This document shows, piece after piece, positions 1 through 11,281 of a stretch of 64,000 nucleotides of DNA (positions within the stretch are counted from its first letter, which is position 1; each line of letters starts with the position of its first letter). This stretch comes from Streptosporangium lutulentum. Lineage in GTDB: Bacteria > Actinomycetota > Actinomycetes > Streptosporangiales > Streptosporangiaceae. The stretch spans positions 6,324,001 to 6,388,000 of the forward strand of contig NZ_JAUSQU010000001.1 in assembly GCF_030811455.1 (NCBI RefSeq), in the 5' to 3' direction. Under the pieces are notes generated by a model, which was not told the DNA's origin, did no database searches, and saw only the letters and a list, made by a program, of their open reading frames with translations. A program made the position numbers and the translations under genes.

Positions 1-204
1 GCGGGCGGTCAAGATCAGTGAAGGGCGAGTCGAGCACTTAGCCATCTTGCCTCCCCTAACGACCCCCTGTTACCGAATTAAGGCAATGACCAGGGAATAC
101 TGTGACCGGAGATGGAGATCACAGACAGAGCTGTATTTTTCGGACTTTGGCGAAGCGAAAAGACAGACCTATTCGGGTGGTCGGCCGATCGGGAAGATGG
201 ACAC

Positions 205-1290
205 ATGAGCGAACGCCTTGACCCACGTGACCGGGCCGGCCGGCAACCCGTCGAACTGGTCGAGCAGACCGAGCCCGCCGGGCGAGCCGAACGTGCCGGA
301 CCGTTCGAGCCGAACGAGCCCGCCGGGCCGTTCGACCAGGGCGAGCCGGACGAACTGGACGAGATGGACGAGATGGACGAGCCATTCGAACGGGACGAGA
401 TGGCCGAGTTGCTCAAGCTGGTCGAGCGGATCGAGCCCGTCGAGCGGGCCGGTGTCACGAGGCCGGGGGCCACCACCCGCACCCGGGTCAAGGAGGTGAC
501 CCCCGGAGCGGTCAGGGACCGCCGTGACGACCTGGCGACCGAGGAGCCGCTGGAGATCCGGATCCAGGCGGGCGAGTCCCGGCGGACGGTCGCGATCACC
601 ATGCGAACCCCCGGCCACGACTTCGAACTGGCGGCCGGTTTCCTGTACGGCGAGGGCATGGTCACGCCCGGCGGCATCGACAGGATCGGCTACTGCACCG
701 ACGAGGACGTCACCCCCGAGGCGCGCTACAACATCGTGACCGTGCGGCTGCACGGGGAACTGCCCGAGCTGCCCGGCCTCGACAGGCACTTCATGACGTC
801 GAGCGCCTGCGGCATCTGTGGCACGGCCAGCCTCGACGCCCTGCACGACCGCTGCTCCCCGCTACCTCTCCAGGCCGGTCTGCGCGTCGCCCCCGAGACC
901 CTGTACGGCCTGCCGCGACGGCTCAGGGAGAGCCAGGGGGTGTTCGGCAAGACGGGTGGCCTGCACGCGGCGGGGCTGTTCACCCCGGACGGCGAGCTCG
1001 TGACCCTCCGCGAGGACGTGGGGCGGCACAACGCGGTGGACAAGCTGGTCGGCTGGGCCCTGATGGGCGAAGGACTGCCGCTGGGCGGGCACATCCTGAT
1101 GGTCAGCGGGCGGAGCAGCTACGAGATCATGCAGAAGGCCCTCACCGCGGGCCTGCCGATCGTCTGCTCGGTCTCCGCCCCCTCCTCCCTGGCCGTGGAT
1201 CTGGCCAGGGAATTCGGGATGACACTGGTCGGCTTCCTGCGCGAGGAGCGCTTCAACATCTACGCGGGGGCACACCGCATCGAGGCGTGA
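205..1290 (+). CDS. fdhD: FdhD, sulfurtransferase for formate dehydrogenase maturation
   Basis: FdhD moves sulfur from a cysteine desulfurase to the molybdenum cofactor of formate dehydrogenase in the cytoplasm. The conserved core starts near residue 110 of this call (EEPLEIRI, then a TMRTPG-type segment) and contains the CGIC pair, C202 and C205, that carries the sulfur. The family is usually about 280 residues; this call is 361 because of an acidic, repetitive N-terminus (E, P, D and M-D-E units) not known from FdhD. ATG 205 is preceded by GGGAAG; ATG 112 (longer) and ATG 400 (closer to family length) are alternatives. No formate dehydrogenase gene lies in the window, so the client enzyme is elsewhere. 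Function is confident, start is not. Confidence 0.9.
   Translation: MSERLDPRDRAGRQPVELVEQTEPAGRAERAGPFEPNEPAGPFDQGEPDELDEMDEMDEPFERDEMAELLKLVERIEPVERAGVTRPGATTRTRVKEVTPGAVRDRRDDLATEEPLEIRIQAGESRRTVAITMRTPGHDFELAAGFLYGEGMVTPGGIDRIGYCTDEDVTPEARYNIVTVRLHGELPELPGLDRHFMTSSACGICGTASLDALHDRCSPLPLQAGLRVAPETLYGLPRRLRESQGVFGKTGGLHAAGLFTPDGELVTLREDVGRHNAVDKLVGWALMGEGLPLGGHILMVSGRSSYEIMQKALTAGLPIVCSVSAPSSLAVDLAREFGMTLVGFLREERFNIYAGAHRIEA
240..420 (+). repeat. Degenerate GC-rich repeats encoding the acidic FdhD N-terminus
   Basis: Short near-repeats (gagcccgccgggc, gttcgagc, gagatggac twice in tandem) fill this stretch and translate to EPAGR/EPAGPF and DEMDEMDE units. The stretch lies between the first ATGs and the conserved FdhD core, so it may be partly untranslated if ATG 400 is the true start. 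Confidence 0.55.
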
Positions 1291-1351
1291 TTCCAAAACC
1301 GGCACCACAAAACGCCCATGACAGCTCTCAACCGGAATGCAAAGGTACGCC

Positions 1352-1369
1352 ATAATTCAGCAAAATTAT
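1352..1369. promoter_or_regulatory. AT-rich leader with ATAATT/AATTAT inverted repeat
   Basis: The 150-base gap 1291-1442 is far more AT-rich than its surroundings. It contains a perfect 6-bp inverted repeat, ATAATT-N6-AATTAT. This is a plausible promoter or operator for the next gene, but no clear -35/-10 pair was recognised. Confidence 0.35.
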
Positions 1370-1442
1370 CATTATGGACATATCCATTCTTAGCGAATAA
1401 CTTTCAACGACATTCGAAAACTCGCCCCCGATATCGAACGCA

Positions 1443-2342
1443 ATGGTTAATGTGATGGCCATGCCTTCGAAAGAACACGAAGCGTTGATTCATCTTTTCC
1501 GTAACCGGCCGTCTCTCGCTCCCGAGCTGCTGGAAAGCGCGCTGGGCGTCAGCGTGCCCGCCTACGGCGAGGCCCGGCTGGAATCAGGAGAGCTCACCGA
1601 CTGCACTCCCACCGAGTACCGTGCGGACGCGGTGGTGCTGCTCACCCTGGCCGCCGACCCGGTGCTGGCGGTGGTGGTGGAGGTTCAGCGCGGCCGCGAT
1701 GCGGACAAACGATGGAGCTGGCCGGTCTATCTGACCACGCTCCGGGCCCGGACGCGTTGCCCGGCCGTACTACTGGTGATCTGCGCCGATACCCGGACCG
1801 CCACCTGGTGCCGGACTCCAATCCACCTGGGGCATCCTGGCTGGACACTCGCTCCGCTGGTCGTCGGCCCCGAGGCCGTACCGCTGGTGACCGACGCCAA
1901 GCAAGCAGCCGATGCTCCCGAACTGGCGGTTCTGTCGGCGATGGCACACGGCGGCGCCCCGGAGGGGATCGACGTGCTTCAAGCGCTGTTCGGTGCACTC
2001 GCCGTCATCGACGATGACCAAGCGCGACTGTACTCTGATTTTGTGCTCATGGCCCTCCCCGCTGCGGCCCGGCAATCCCTGGAGGAACTGATGAAAACCG
2101 GCACCTACGAATACCAGAGCGACTTCGCCAGGAAATACGTTGCCGAAGGCCGCACCGAGGGCCTCGCCGAGGGAGAGGCCAAGGGGGAGGCCAAGGCTCT
2201 CCTGGCGGTCCTCTCGGCCCGGGGAATCGAGATATCCGACGGCGCCAGGGAGCGCATCTCGAATTGCACCGATATCGAGCAAATCGAGACATGGATTCGC
2301 CTCGCGGCTACGGCGAATTCGACCGACGTGCTGTTCGACTGA
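1443..2342 (+). CDS. Rpn/PD-(D/E)XK nuclease-like protein
   Basis: A 299-residue protein of a type common in large actinobacterial genomes. The N-terminal half has a restriction-endonuclease-like pattern: D62 in RADAVVLL, then E80-V-Q82 in VVVEVQRG, a D...E-x-Q variant of the PD-(D/E)XK catalytic motif as in Rpn/transposase-related nucleases. The C-terminus has the Y-x-EGRTEGLAEGEAKGEAKA charged helix typical of that group. DNA cleavage is inferred from the family; the true role (recombination, defence or relic) is unknown. It follows an AT-rich gap. ATGs at 1455 and 1461 are also possible starts. It stands alone, converging on the GNAT gene. Confidence 0.65.
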   Translation: MVNVMAMPSKEHEALIHLFRNRPSLAPELLESALGVSVPAYGEARLESGELTDCTPTEYRADAVVLLTLAADPVLAVVVEVQRGRDADKRWSWPVYLTTLRARTRCPAVLLVICADTRTATWCRTPIHLGHPGWTLAPLVVGPEAVPLVTDAKQAADAPELAVLSAMAHGGAPEGIDVLQALFGALAVIDDDQARLYSDFVLMALPAAARQSLEELMKTGTYEYQSDFARKYVAEGRTEGLAEGEAKGEAKALLAVLSARGIEISDGARERISNCTDIEQIETWIRLAATANSTDVLFD

Positions 2343-2370
2343 GCTCCGGGAAGCATCTCGTCCCCGGAGC
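2343..2370 (+). terminator. Candidate terminator hairpin
   Basis: GCTCCGGG (2343-2350) pairs with CCCGGAGC (2363-2370) across a 12-base loop, right after the stop of the preceding gene and between convergent genes. There is no U-tract, as is common in actinobacteria. Confidence 0.4.
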
Positions 2371-2441
2371 GGATCGCCATGTGAGCCGCCCGCTCGGCTC
2401 CGGAAGGAGGGAGCACCTCCGCCACGCCCCGGAGCGCGGTC

Positions 2442-2956
2442 TCAGTCGTCAAGCCGCTTCGTCATGAAGACCACGTCTCGCGGGCCGGACCGGCGGCGTT
2501 CGGTGATCTGGTAGCCGAGGCGTTCGTACAGCGCGATGTTCGGCCCCATCAGGGCGTTGGTGTACAGCCGCAGCGCCCCCAGACCCGCCGTACGGGCCTG
2601 GGTCTCGGCGAAGGCCAGCAGCGCCCTGCCCAGTCCCCGACCGTGACGGCCGGGAACCACCGCGACGTTGTCCACCAGCAGCACGCCGTCCTCGGGGACC
2701 AGCACGATGAGCCCGGCGACCCCCTCCTCCGGCTCCTCCAGCAGATGGACGCGACCGGCAGCGATCCGCGCGGCGTAGTCGTCGTCCATCGGCTTGGGCC
2801 TGATGCCGATCAGCTCCGCCCACGGCCGGTAGGCCGCCTCGACGATCCTCTCCACGGCGGGCAGGTCCCCGGGGACGGCGAGACGGATCACCCGGTGTTC
2901 CGCGGCCGTCCGGTCGTCCCGCGTCATCCGGCCGTCCCGCGTCTGGTCATCCCACG

Positions 2957-2960
<4 letters not shown>
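2442..2960 (-). CDS. GNAT family N-acetyltransferase
   Basis: A 172-residue GCN5-related acetyltransferase that would move an acetyl group from acetyl-CoA to an unknown amine. The acetyl-CoA loop is at 103-112 (VPGRHGRGLG) and the closing motif is NIALYERLGY at 141-150. The start chosen overlaps the ppc stop as ATGA, so it should be translated after ppc. The first 22 residues (MTWDDQTRDGR then MTRDDRTAAEH) look like a duplicated 11-residue unit, and ATG 2927 would give a family-sized protein without one copy. Substrate cannot be told from sequence. Confidence 0.85.
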
Positions 2961-5590
<2,630 letters not shown>

Positions 5591-5624
5591 GCCCGTCAGA
5601 GTACCTAGTCCGTTTTCTCCAGCG

Positions 5625-5636
5625 GAGACCGGTCTC
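5625..5636. promoter_or_regulatory. 12-bp palindrome upstream of ppc
   Basis: GAGACCGGTCTC is a perfect palindrome, 35 bases before the ppc start in the short gap between ppc and the ABC permease. Possible operator; no regulator is evident. Confidence 0.25.
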
Positions 5637-5655
5637 ACCCATTGGACTAGACCAT

Positions 5656-7377
5656 TCACTTCGAATGCGCGATGGCCCCAAGAATCTCCGGATACCGCCT
5701 GAACGCCAGGTTTCCGGCGATCCGTCGACCGCCCCAGGAGACCAGCAGACCGTACGGCACCGCCAGCACGCTGACCCAGGGGAGACCGAGCAGTACGGGC
5801 AGCGCGATCGGCAACGCCACCAGAGCGCCGCCGAACAACGCGCCGAACGACGCCAGGAAGGCGATGCCGCCCTGCCCCGGTGCCGCGCCGGTGAAGGCGT
5901 TGAGCCGCTCGGGCACGGTGTACGGCAGGAGCACGCTGGTCAGCGCGCCCGTGCCGAGCCCGACGCCGAGGATGCCCCAGGCTGAGAGGGCCGCGGGAAC
6001 GGCCCACAGGAGGTTGCCGGCCAGGAAGGAGGCGACCACGGACAGCAGGGCGAGCAGCGGGACCGCGATCGCCGCGACGGCCAGGTGCCGCCCGGCGAGA
6101 TCGGTCCGCCAGTCCCGGTCGGTGCCGTAGACCACGGAGTTCATCCACAGCGAGCGGCCGTCGATGCCGAACGCGTTGGCCGACTGCAGGCCGATCAGCA
6201 CCCCGCCGATGCACGCCGGGGCGATCGCCAGAGCGATGCTTCCGGTTCCGGTCTGATCGCGGCTCAGGGAGAAGGCCATGATGCCGGTGACCGCGATGGC
6301 GGCGAACCAGCCGACCCGGCCCCGGGGGTCGCGGCGGGCGTACTTGAGTTCCTTGACGGCGACCGCGGCGAGCGGGCCGTCGGGAAGCACCCGGGCCAGC
6401 AGTCCCTTGGAGTTTCTGACCGAGGCACCCTCGGTGGAAGCGTCCGCCGAGACCAGGGCCCTGCGGAGCGCCATGATCCAGAGCCGGCCGATCACCACGA
6501 CCAGGGCGGCGAGGAAGAGCAGTTCGGCGACCGCCACGATGCCGCCGTCGGCGATGGCGTGCGCGGCCATGCCCGACGGGGTCCAGCGCAGCACCGAGGC
6601 GCCGCCGTGCAGCAGGGCCATCGGGTCACCCGACACGCCGCCGTTGAGCAGCAGGTTGGGAAGCTGGGCCGCCAGGACGAAGAAGACCACCGAGACGGCG
6701 AGCACGTCCCTGCCCCTGCGGGTGCGCAGGATTCCGGACAGCGACGTGGTGACCAGCCGGGAGGTGACGATGCAGAGCGCGAACAGCAGCAGCACCGCGA
6801 CGACGCCCAGCAGCACGCCACCGATGCCGGTGGCCAGGCCGGCGACGGCCCCGATCATGATGATCAGCGTGGCGATCGGCCAGACGCCGGTGACCGCGGT
6901 GGCGAACATGCCCACCGCGAGCCGGCCGGTCCGCAGCGGGAACAGCGACAGCCGCGACGGGTCGAGCGTTTCGTCCAGGCCGAACGCCAGCAGCGGGGTG
7001 ATCGCCCAGCCGACCAGGAAAACGGTGAACAGTATGATCCCGACGTCGGTGGCGACGCCTTCCGGCGCCAGGCGGAGCGACGCCATCAGGAAGAATCCGA
7101 AGCCCGCCAGGACGATCGCCACGACGAGGGTGAAGACGAACCCGAGCACGCGCGAGGGGCTGTTCCGCAGGTTCCCGGCGATGAGGCGGAGTTTGAGCCT
7201 GACGAACACCGAGGGGCCGACCTTGGCGATCACGCCTCCACCGCCGTCCGGTCCCGCCTCGCCCATGACCCCGTCGCGTCCCGCCGGGTTCCCGCCGCCG
7301 TCCCGATCCGCCTCGCCCGTGGGGCCTTCCTGTCCCACGCCGCCCTGTCCCACGCCGCCCTGTCCCACGCCGCTCAT
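5656..7377 (-). CDS. ABC exporter membrane subunit (multi-TM)
   Basis: A membrane protein of 573 residues with about ten to twelve hydrophobic helices, starting with a helix in VLGFVFTLVVAIVLAGFGFF. This matches large permease subunits of ABC-2-like exporters. It is the partner of the ATPase immediately upstream: its ATG at 7377 overlaps the ATPase stop as ATGA. The first 50 residues are a hydrophilic Gly/Glu-rich tail with three GVGQG-type units, encoded by a 15-bp tandem repeat, and are probably unstructured. An ATG at 7398 would overlap the ATPase by 25 bases. Substrate unknown. The ORF can be read continuously into upstream DNA in a wrong-frame fusion with the ATPase region, which was ignored. 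Confidence 0.85.
   Translation of the reverse strand: MSGVGQGGVGQGGVGQEGPTGEADRDGGGNPAGRDGVMGEAGPDGGGGVIAKVGPSVFVRLKLRLIAGNLRNSPSRVLGFVFTLVVAIVLAGFGFFLMASLRLAPEGVATDVGIILFTVFLVGWAITPLLAFGLDETLDPSRLSLFPLRTGRLAVGMFATAVTGVWPIATLIIMIGAVAGLATGIGGVLLGVVAVLLLFALCIVTSRLVTTSLSGILRTRRGRDVLAVSVVFFVLAAQLPNLLLNGGVSGDPMALLHGGASVLRWTPSGMAAHAIADGGIVAVAELLFLAALVVVIGRLWIMALRRALVSADASTEGASVRNSKGLLARVLPDGPLAAVAVKELKYARRDPRGRVGWFAAIAVTGIMAFSLSRDQTGTGSIALAIAPACIGGVLIGLQSANAFGIDGRSLWMNSVVYGTDRDWRTDLAGRHLAVAAIAVPLLALLSVVASFLAGNLLWAVPAALSAWGILGVGLGTGALTSVLLPYTVPERLNAFTGAAPGQGGIAFLASFGALFGGALVALPIALPVLLGLPWVSVLAVPYGLLVSWGGRRIAGNLAFRRYPEILGAIAHSK
7331..7375. repeat. 15-bp tandem repeat, three copies
   Basis: Three head-to-tail copies of tgtcccacgccgccc (the last ending gctc). 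They overlap the 3' end of the ATPase gene and encode the GVGQG units at the permease N-terminus. Confidence 0.85.
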
Positions 7378-8153
7378 TTCGAGGTCGCGCCCAGCCATGA
7401 CAGGCCCTCCTCTCCGCCGGTGTCGCCCCGCGCCCCGACCAGGCCGAGGAACGCCTCGTTGAGGCTCCGGCCCGCCCGGACCGTCTCCAGCGGGCCCTGG
7501 GCGACGATCTGGCCCCGGTTCATCACCGAGACCCAGTCGCACAGGCGCTCGACGAGTTCCATGACGTGGCTGGAGAAGACGACGGTCGATCCGGAGGAGG
7601 TGTAGCGCTGGAGAACCTCGACCAGCGTGTTGGCGCTGACCGGGTCGACTCCCTCGAACGGCTCGTCCAGGAAGAGCACCTTGGGGTTGTGCAGCAGCGC
7701 GGCGGCCAGGCCGATCTTCTTGCGCATGCCGGTGGAGTAGTCGACGACGAGCTTGTCGGCCGCCTCCGTCAGATCCATGATCTTCAGCAGTCCCTCGGCC
7801 CGCTGCTCCACCTCCGCCCTGGGGATGCCCCGGAGCTGACCGTTGTAGGACAGCAACTCCCTGCCGGACAGCCGTTCGAACAGGCGCAGGCCCTCGGGGA
7901 GCACTCCGATACGGCTCTTGATCATGACCTGGTCGCGCCAGACATCGACGCCGTCGATGTGGATGAGGCCCCCGTCGGGACGGAGGAGGCCGGTGACCAT
8001 GCTGAGGGTGGTGGTCTTGCCCGCGCCGTTCGGACCGACCAGCCCGGCGAAACTCCCCTGCGGCACGATCAGGTCGACACCCCCGACGGCCGTCTGCTGC
8101 CCGAATCTCTTGAACAGTCCCCGCGTGCGTACGGCTTCGACGATGTCCGCCAT
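7374..8153 (-). CDS. ABC exporter ATP-binding protein
   Basis: A 259-residue ABC ATPase that powers the coupled permease. Walker A is GPNGAGKT (40-47). A variant signature (STGMRKKIGLA near 140) precedes Walker B, VLFLDEPFEGVDP. The STGM signature with a following DEPFEGVDP resembles the ABC-2/NatA-CcmA drug or antibiotic export group. ATG 8153 fits the family N-terminus. It is divergent from accD across a gap of about 105 bases. Nothing in the window identifies the cargo. Confidence 0.93.
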   Translation of the reverse strand: MADIVEAVRTRGLFKRFGQQTAVGGVDLIVPQGSFAGLVGPNGAGKTTTLSMVTGLLRPDGGLIHIDGVDVWRDQVMIKSRIGVLPEGLRLFERLSGRELLSYNGQLRGIPRAEVEQRAEGLLKIMDLTEAADKLVVDYSTGMRKKIGLAAALLHNPKVLFLDEPFEGVDPVSANTLVEVLQRYTSSGSTVVFSSHVMELVERLCDWVSVMNRGQIVAQGPLETVRAGRSLNEAFLGLVGARGDTGGEEGLSWLGATSK

Positions 8154-8236
8154 GGCATCTACTCTCCAAGGTCGCCCATAAAGATGAGATTGTCCCCTCC
8201 GGCCGAACGAATGACCTCCCTTGATAGTTCTCCTGT

Positions 8237-8257
8237 CAGCAGACGGTTACTCTGCTG
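8237..8257 (+). promoter_or_regulatory. Inverted repeat just upstream of accD start
   Basis: CAGCAGA (8237-8243) and TCTGCTG (8251-8257) form a perfect 7-bp inverted repeat ending two bases before the accD ATG. No Shine-Dalgarno is seen. It could be an operator over the promoter of a leaderless transcript or an mRNA hairpin. Confidence 0.35.
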
Positions 8258-8259
8258 GA

Positions 8260-9864
8260 ATGAACGACCCGATGAGCGCCGAGCCCGTGGCCGCCGGAAC
8301 CGACATTCGCACGACGGCCGGCAAGCTCGCCGATTTGGAGCGCCGCCTGGACGAGGCCGCCCACGCCGGTTCGGCGCGTGCCGTCGAAAAACAGCACGCC
8401 CGGGGCAAGATGACCGCCAGGGAGCGCGTTCTGGAGTTCCTGGACGACGGCAGCTTCGTGGAGTTCGACGAGCTGGCCAGGCACCGCTCCACGAGCTTCG
8501 GCCTGGAGCACGAGCGGCCGTACGGCGACGGCGTGGTGACCGGCTACGGCACGGTGGACGACCGCCCGGTGGCGATCTTCGCCCAGGACTTCACCGTGTT
8601 CGGCGGATCGCTCGGCGAGGTCTTCGGGGAGAAGATCGTCAAGGTCATGGACCACGCGCTGAAGACCGGCTGCCCGATGGTCGGCATCAACGACTCCGGC
8701 GGGGCCCGCATCCAGGAGGGCGTCGTCTCCCTGGGCCTGTACGCCGAGATCTTCAAGCGGAACGTGCACGCCTCGGGAGTGATCCCGCAGATCTCTCTGA
8801 TCATGGGCCCGTGCGCGGGCGGCGCCGTCTACTCCCCGGCGCTCACCGACTTCGTCCTGATGGTGTCGGAGAAGTCGCACATGTTCATCACCGGCCCGGA
8901 CGTCATCAAGACGGTCACGGGCGAGGAGGTGACATTCGAGGAACTCGGCGGCGCGCACACGCACAACTCCAGATCCGGCGTCGCCCACTACGAGGCCTCG
9001 GACGAGGCCGACTGCCTGGAGTTCGCGAGGGCGCTGCTGTCCTATCTGCCGTCCAACAACATGGACGGGACTCCGGTCTTCGACGCCTATCCGGTCATGG
9101 AAACCACCGACGAGGACCGCGAACTCGACACGCTGATCCCCGATTCCGCGAACCAGCCCTACGACATGCACACGGTCATCGAGCATGTCCTGGACGACGG
9201 CGAATTCCTGGAGGTGCACGCGCAATTCGCGCCCAACATCCTCGTGGGTTTCGGCCGGGTCGAAGGGTCTTCCGTGGGGATCGTCGCCAACCAGCCGATG
9301 AGTTTCGCGGGCACGCTGGACATCTCGGCGTCGGAGAAAGCCGCGAGATTCGTCCGAACGTGTGACGCCTTTAACATTCCGGTTCTGACATTTGTCGATG
9401 TGCCCGGATTCCTTCCGGGCACCGACCAGGAATGGAACGGGATCATCCGCCGCGGCGCCAAGCTCCTCTACGCCTATGCGGAGGCGACGGTGCCGCTGGT
9501 CACGGTTATCACCCGTAAGGCGTACGGCGGCGCCTACGACGTCATGGGCTCCAAACACCTGGGCGCGGACGTCAATCTCGCCTGGCCGACCGCGCAGATC
9601 GCGGTCATGGGCGCGCAGGGGGCGGTCAACATCCTTTACCGGCGCGAACTCGCCTCGGCCGACGATCCGGACGCCCAGCGGGCCCGATTCGTCACCGAGT
9701 ACGAGGACACGCTCGCCAACCCGTATCTTGCCGCCGAACGCGGGTATGTAGACGCGGTGATCCGCCCTTCCGACACCCGACTCCAGATCGTCAAGGCATT
9801 GCGCGCGCTGCGCAACAAGCGCGCGACTCTGCCGCCGAAGAAGCATGGGAACATCCCGCTATGA
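8260..9864 (+). CDS. accD: Acyl-CoA carboxylase beta subunit (carboxyltransferase)
   Basis: The carboxyltransferase subunit that moves CO2 from biotin to acetyl-, propionyl- or longer acyl-CoA, feeding fatty acid and polyketide precursors. Family signatures are present throughout: [12 protein letters not shown] near 47, [38 protein letters not shown] and [20 protein letters not shown]. At 534 residues it is full length. The stop overlaps the epsilon gene (ATGA), the usual accD-accE layout in actinomycetes. ATG 8272 is a possible later start. The biotin-carrying alpha subunit is separate, at 34.4 kb. Propionyl-CoA preference is likely from overall similarity, but specificity needs the active-site residue or an assay. 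Confidence 0.95.
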   Translation: MNDPMSAEPVAAGTDIRTTAGKLADLERRLDEAAHAGSARAVEKQHARGKMTARERVLEFLDDGSFVEFDELARHRSTSFGLEHERPYGDGVVTGYGTVDDRPVAIFAQDFTVFGGSLGEVFGEKIVKVMDHALKTGCPMVGINDSGGARIQEGVVSLGLYAEIFKRNVHASGVIPQISLIMGPCAGGAVYSPALTDFVLMVSEKSHMFITGPDVIKTVTGEEVTFEELGGAHTHNSRSGVAHYEASDEADCLEFARALLSYLPSNNMDGTPVFDAYPVMETTDEDRELDTLIPDSANQPYDMHTVIEHVLDDGEFLEVHAQFAPNILVGFGRVEGSSVGIVANQPMSFAGTLDISASEKAARFVRTCDAFNIPVLTFVDVPGFLPGTDQEWNGIIRRGAKLLYAYAEATVPLVTVITRKAYGGAYDVMGSKHLGADVNLAWPTAQIAVMGAQGAVNILYRRELASADDPDAQRARFVTEYEDTLANPYLAAERGYVDAVIRPSDTRLQIVKALRALRNKRATLPPKKHGNIPL

Positions 9865-10058
9865 GACATTTGAAGATCATCCGAGGAGATGCGACCGAAG
9901 AGGAGATCGCCGCACTGGTGATCGCACTCGCATCACGGGCGACCCCGGCGCCGAAAGCCGTACAGAAATCGGAATCCTGGCGCAATACAGCACATCGCAT
10001 GCGAAAGCCTCTTCCGACTGGACAAGGCGCATGGAGATCAAGCGGCCTGCCGAGATAG
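9861..10058 (+). CDS. accE: Acyl-CoA carboxylase epsilon subunit
   Basis: A 65-residue protein of the small, actinobacteria-specific epsilon type, which binds the carboxyltransferase and raises its activity. The N-terminus [20 protein letters not shown] matches the family beta-strand/helix start. The C-terminus has the expected single Trp segments (SWRN and [10 protein letters not shown]). It starts inside the accD stop codon, so translation is coupled. Confidence 0.9.
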   Translation: MRHLKIIRGDATEEEIAALVIALASRATPAPKAVQKSESWRNTAHRMRKPLPTGQGAWRSSGLPR

Positions 10059-10158
10059 ATCTCAGAACGGGGTGTCAACTTACGCGAGAGTTGGGACCAT
10101 CTAAGAAATGGGCGCATATAGTCAGCCGATCAGCTAGTTCCGAGGCCTGGAGGACGAC

Positions 10159-11109
10159 ATGACCATCCTGGACCTCACGTCCCATCCCATTGCCGCGAAG
10201 TACGCCGTCTTGGTAGACGTCGGGTATCTCTATGCGGCGGCGGGCGAAGTGCTTCTGGGCGCCAAGGAGCGCAAGGAGTATCGGGTCGCGGCCGATGAGC
10301 TGATTCAGGCCTTGCAGAAACACGCCGAAGCGCGCATTCACGGTGAACTGCTGCGAATTTATTGGTACGACGCCGCCCGCGACAGGGTGCCGACCGTGGA
10401 CCAGCGGGTCATCGCCCAGCTTCCCTGGGTCAAGGTGCGCCTGGGCAACCTCAACGCCCGGGGCCAGCAGAAGGGCGTGGACGCGCAGATCAGGAGCGAC
10501 CTGGAGGCCCTGGCCAGGCACCACGCGGTGAGCGACACGATCCTGCTCGCCGGTGACGAGGACATGGTCCCGGCCGTCGAGGCCGCCCAGGCGTACGGCG
10601 TGCGGATCCACCTGTGGGGCGTCGAGCCGCCCTACGGCACCAACCAGGCCGAGCGCCTCGTCTGGGAGTCCGACACCGTCGAGATCATCAGTGCCGACTT
10701 CCTCCGCTCCTTCTTCAGCCGCGCGCCCGCGCCCGTCCCGGTTCCGACCACCCCGATCGCGCCCTCGCCCGCCCAGGTCTTCGCCGGTCGCACCCCCGCC
10801 GTCGCCGCCAAGCCCAAGGCCCCCGCGGGCCAGGTCACCAAGCTCGGCCCGAGCCGCCCGCGCGTCGAGGAGGTCGGCGAGCACGTGGCCCAGAAGTGGA
10901 TCCTCACCCGCGGCCGCGACAACATCCGCGACCTGCTCCCCGGCCCGATCCTTCCCACGGTCATCGACACCGAGCTCCTCATCGAGGCGGAGAAGGAGCT
11001 CGGTCACTCCCTGCGGCCGTATCCCGAGGCCCGGGTCTGGCTTCGCGACGGTTTCTGGGCCCGCGTCTACCGCGAGTTCGAGATCGGGGTCGGCGTCTCC
11101 TCCAAGTGA
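10159..11109 (+). CDS. NYN-domain (PIN-like) protein, LabA/DUF88 type
   Basis: A 316-residue protein with an N-terminal NYN domain (residues 15-175), a fold related to PIN ribonucleases. The acidic residues expected to bind metal are D20 (VLVDVGYL), D108 (KGVDAQI) and D133/D135 (LAGDEDM). A Pro/Ala-rich linker (about 185-225) leads to a second conserved region of about 85 residues with VEEVGEHVAQKWI and a basic, Trp-rich end. A GGAGG Shine-Dalgarno precedes ATG 10159. RNA cleavage is inferred from the fold. It has its own promoter space and no functional neighbour. Confidence 0.85.
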   Translation: MTILDLTSHPIAAKYAVLVDVGYLYAAAGEVLLGAKERKEYRVAADELIQALQKHAEARIHGELLRIYWYDAARDRVPTVDQRVIAQLPWVKVRLGNLNARGQQKGVDAQIRSDLEALARHHAVSDTILLAGDEDMVPAVEAAQAYGVRIHLWGVEPPYGTNQAERLVWESDTVEIISADFLRSFFSRAPAPVPVPTTPIAPSPAQVFAGRTPAVAAKPKAPAGQVTKLGPSRPRVEEVGEHVAQKWILTRGRDNIRDLLPGPILPTVIDTELLIEAEKELGHSLRPYPEARVWLRDGFWARVYREFEIGVGVSSK

Positions 11110-11281
11110 CGGCCCGGAGACGCCGGCTTCCCGTGACGACCCGTAGCCGGTGCCGGTTCCAGGCGTCCTCTCGGAGCCGGCGCCCCTGCCGGACGGCTGG
11201 CCGCGAGCCCGCGCCTCCGTGCGACGGCCACGTCCGATTCCCGCCGGTCACCGGGTCTGCGCTGCGGATAGCGTTGCCGAC

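Noticed and set aside
5656-8169. 837-codon frame that would fuse ABC ATPase region and permease
   Set aside because: Its first 257 codons are the wrong frame of the ATPase gene; the permease starts at the ATGA overlap.
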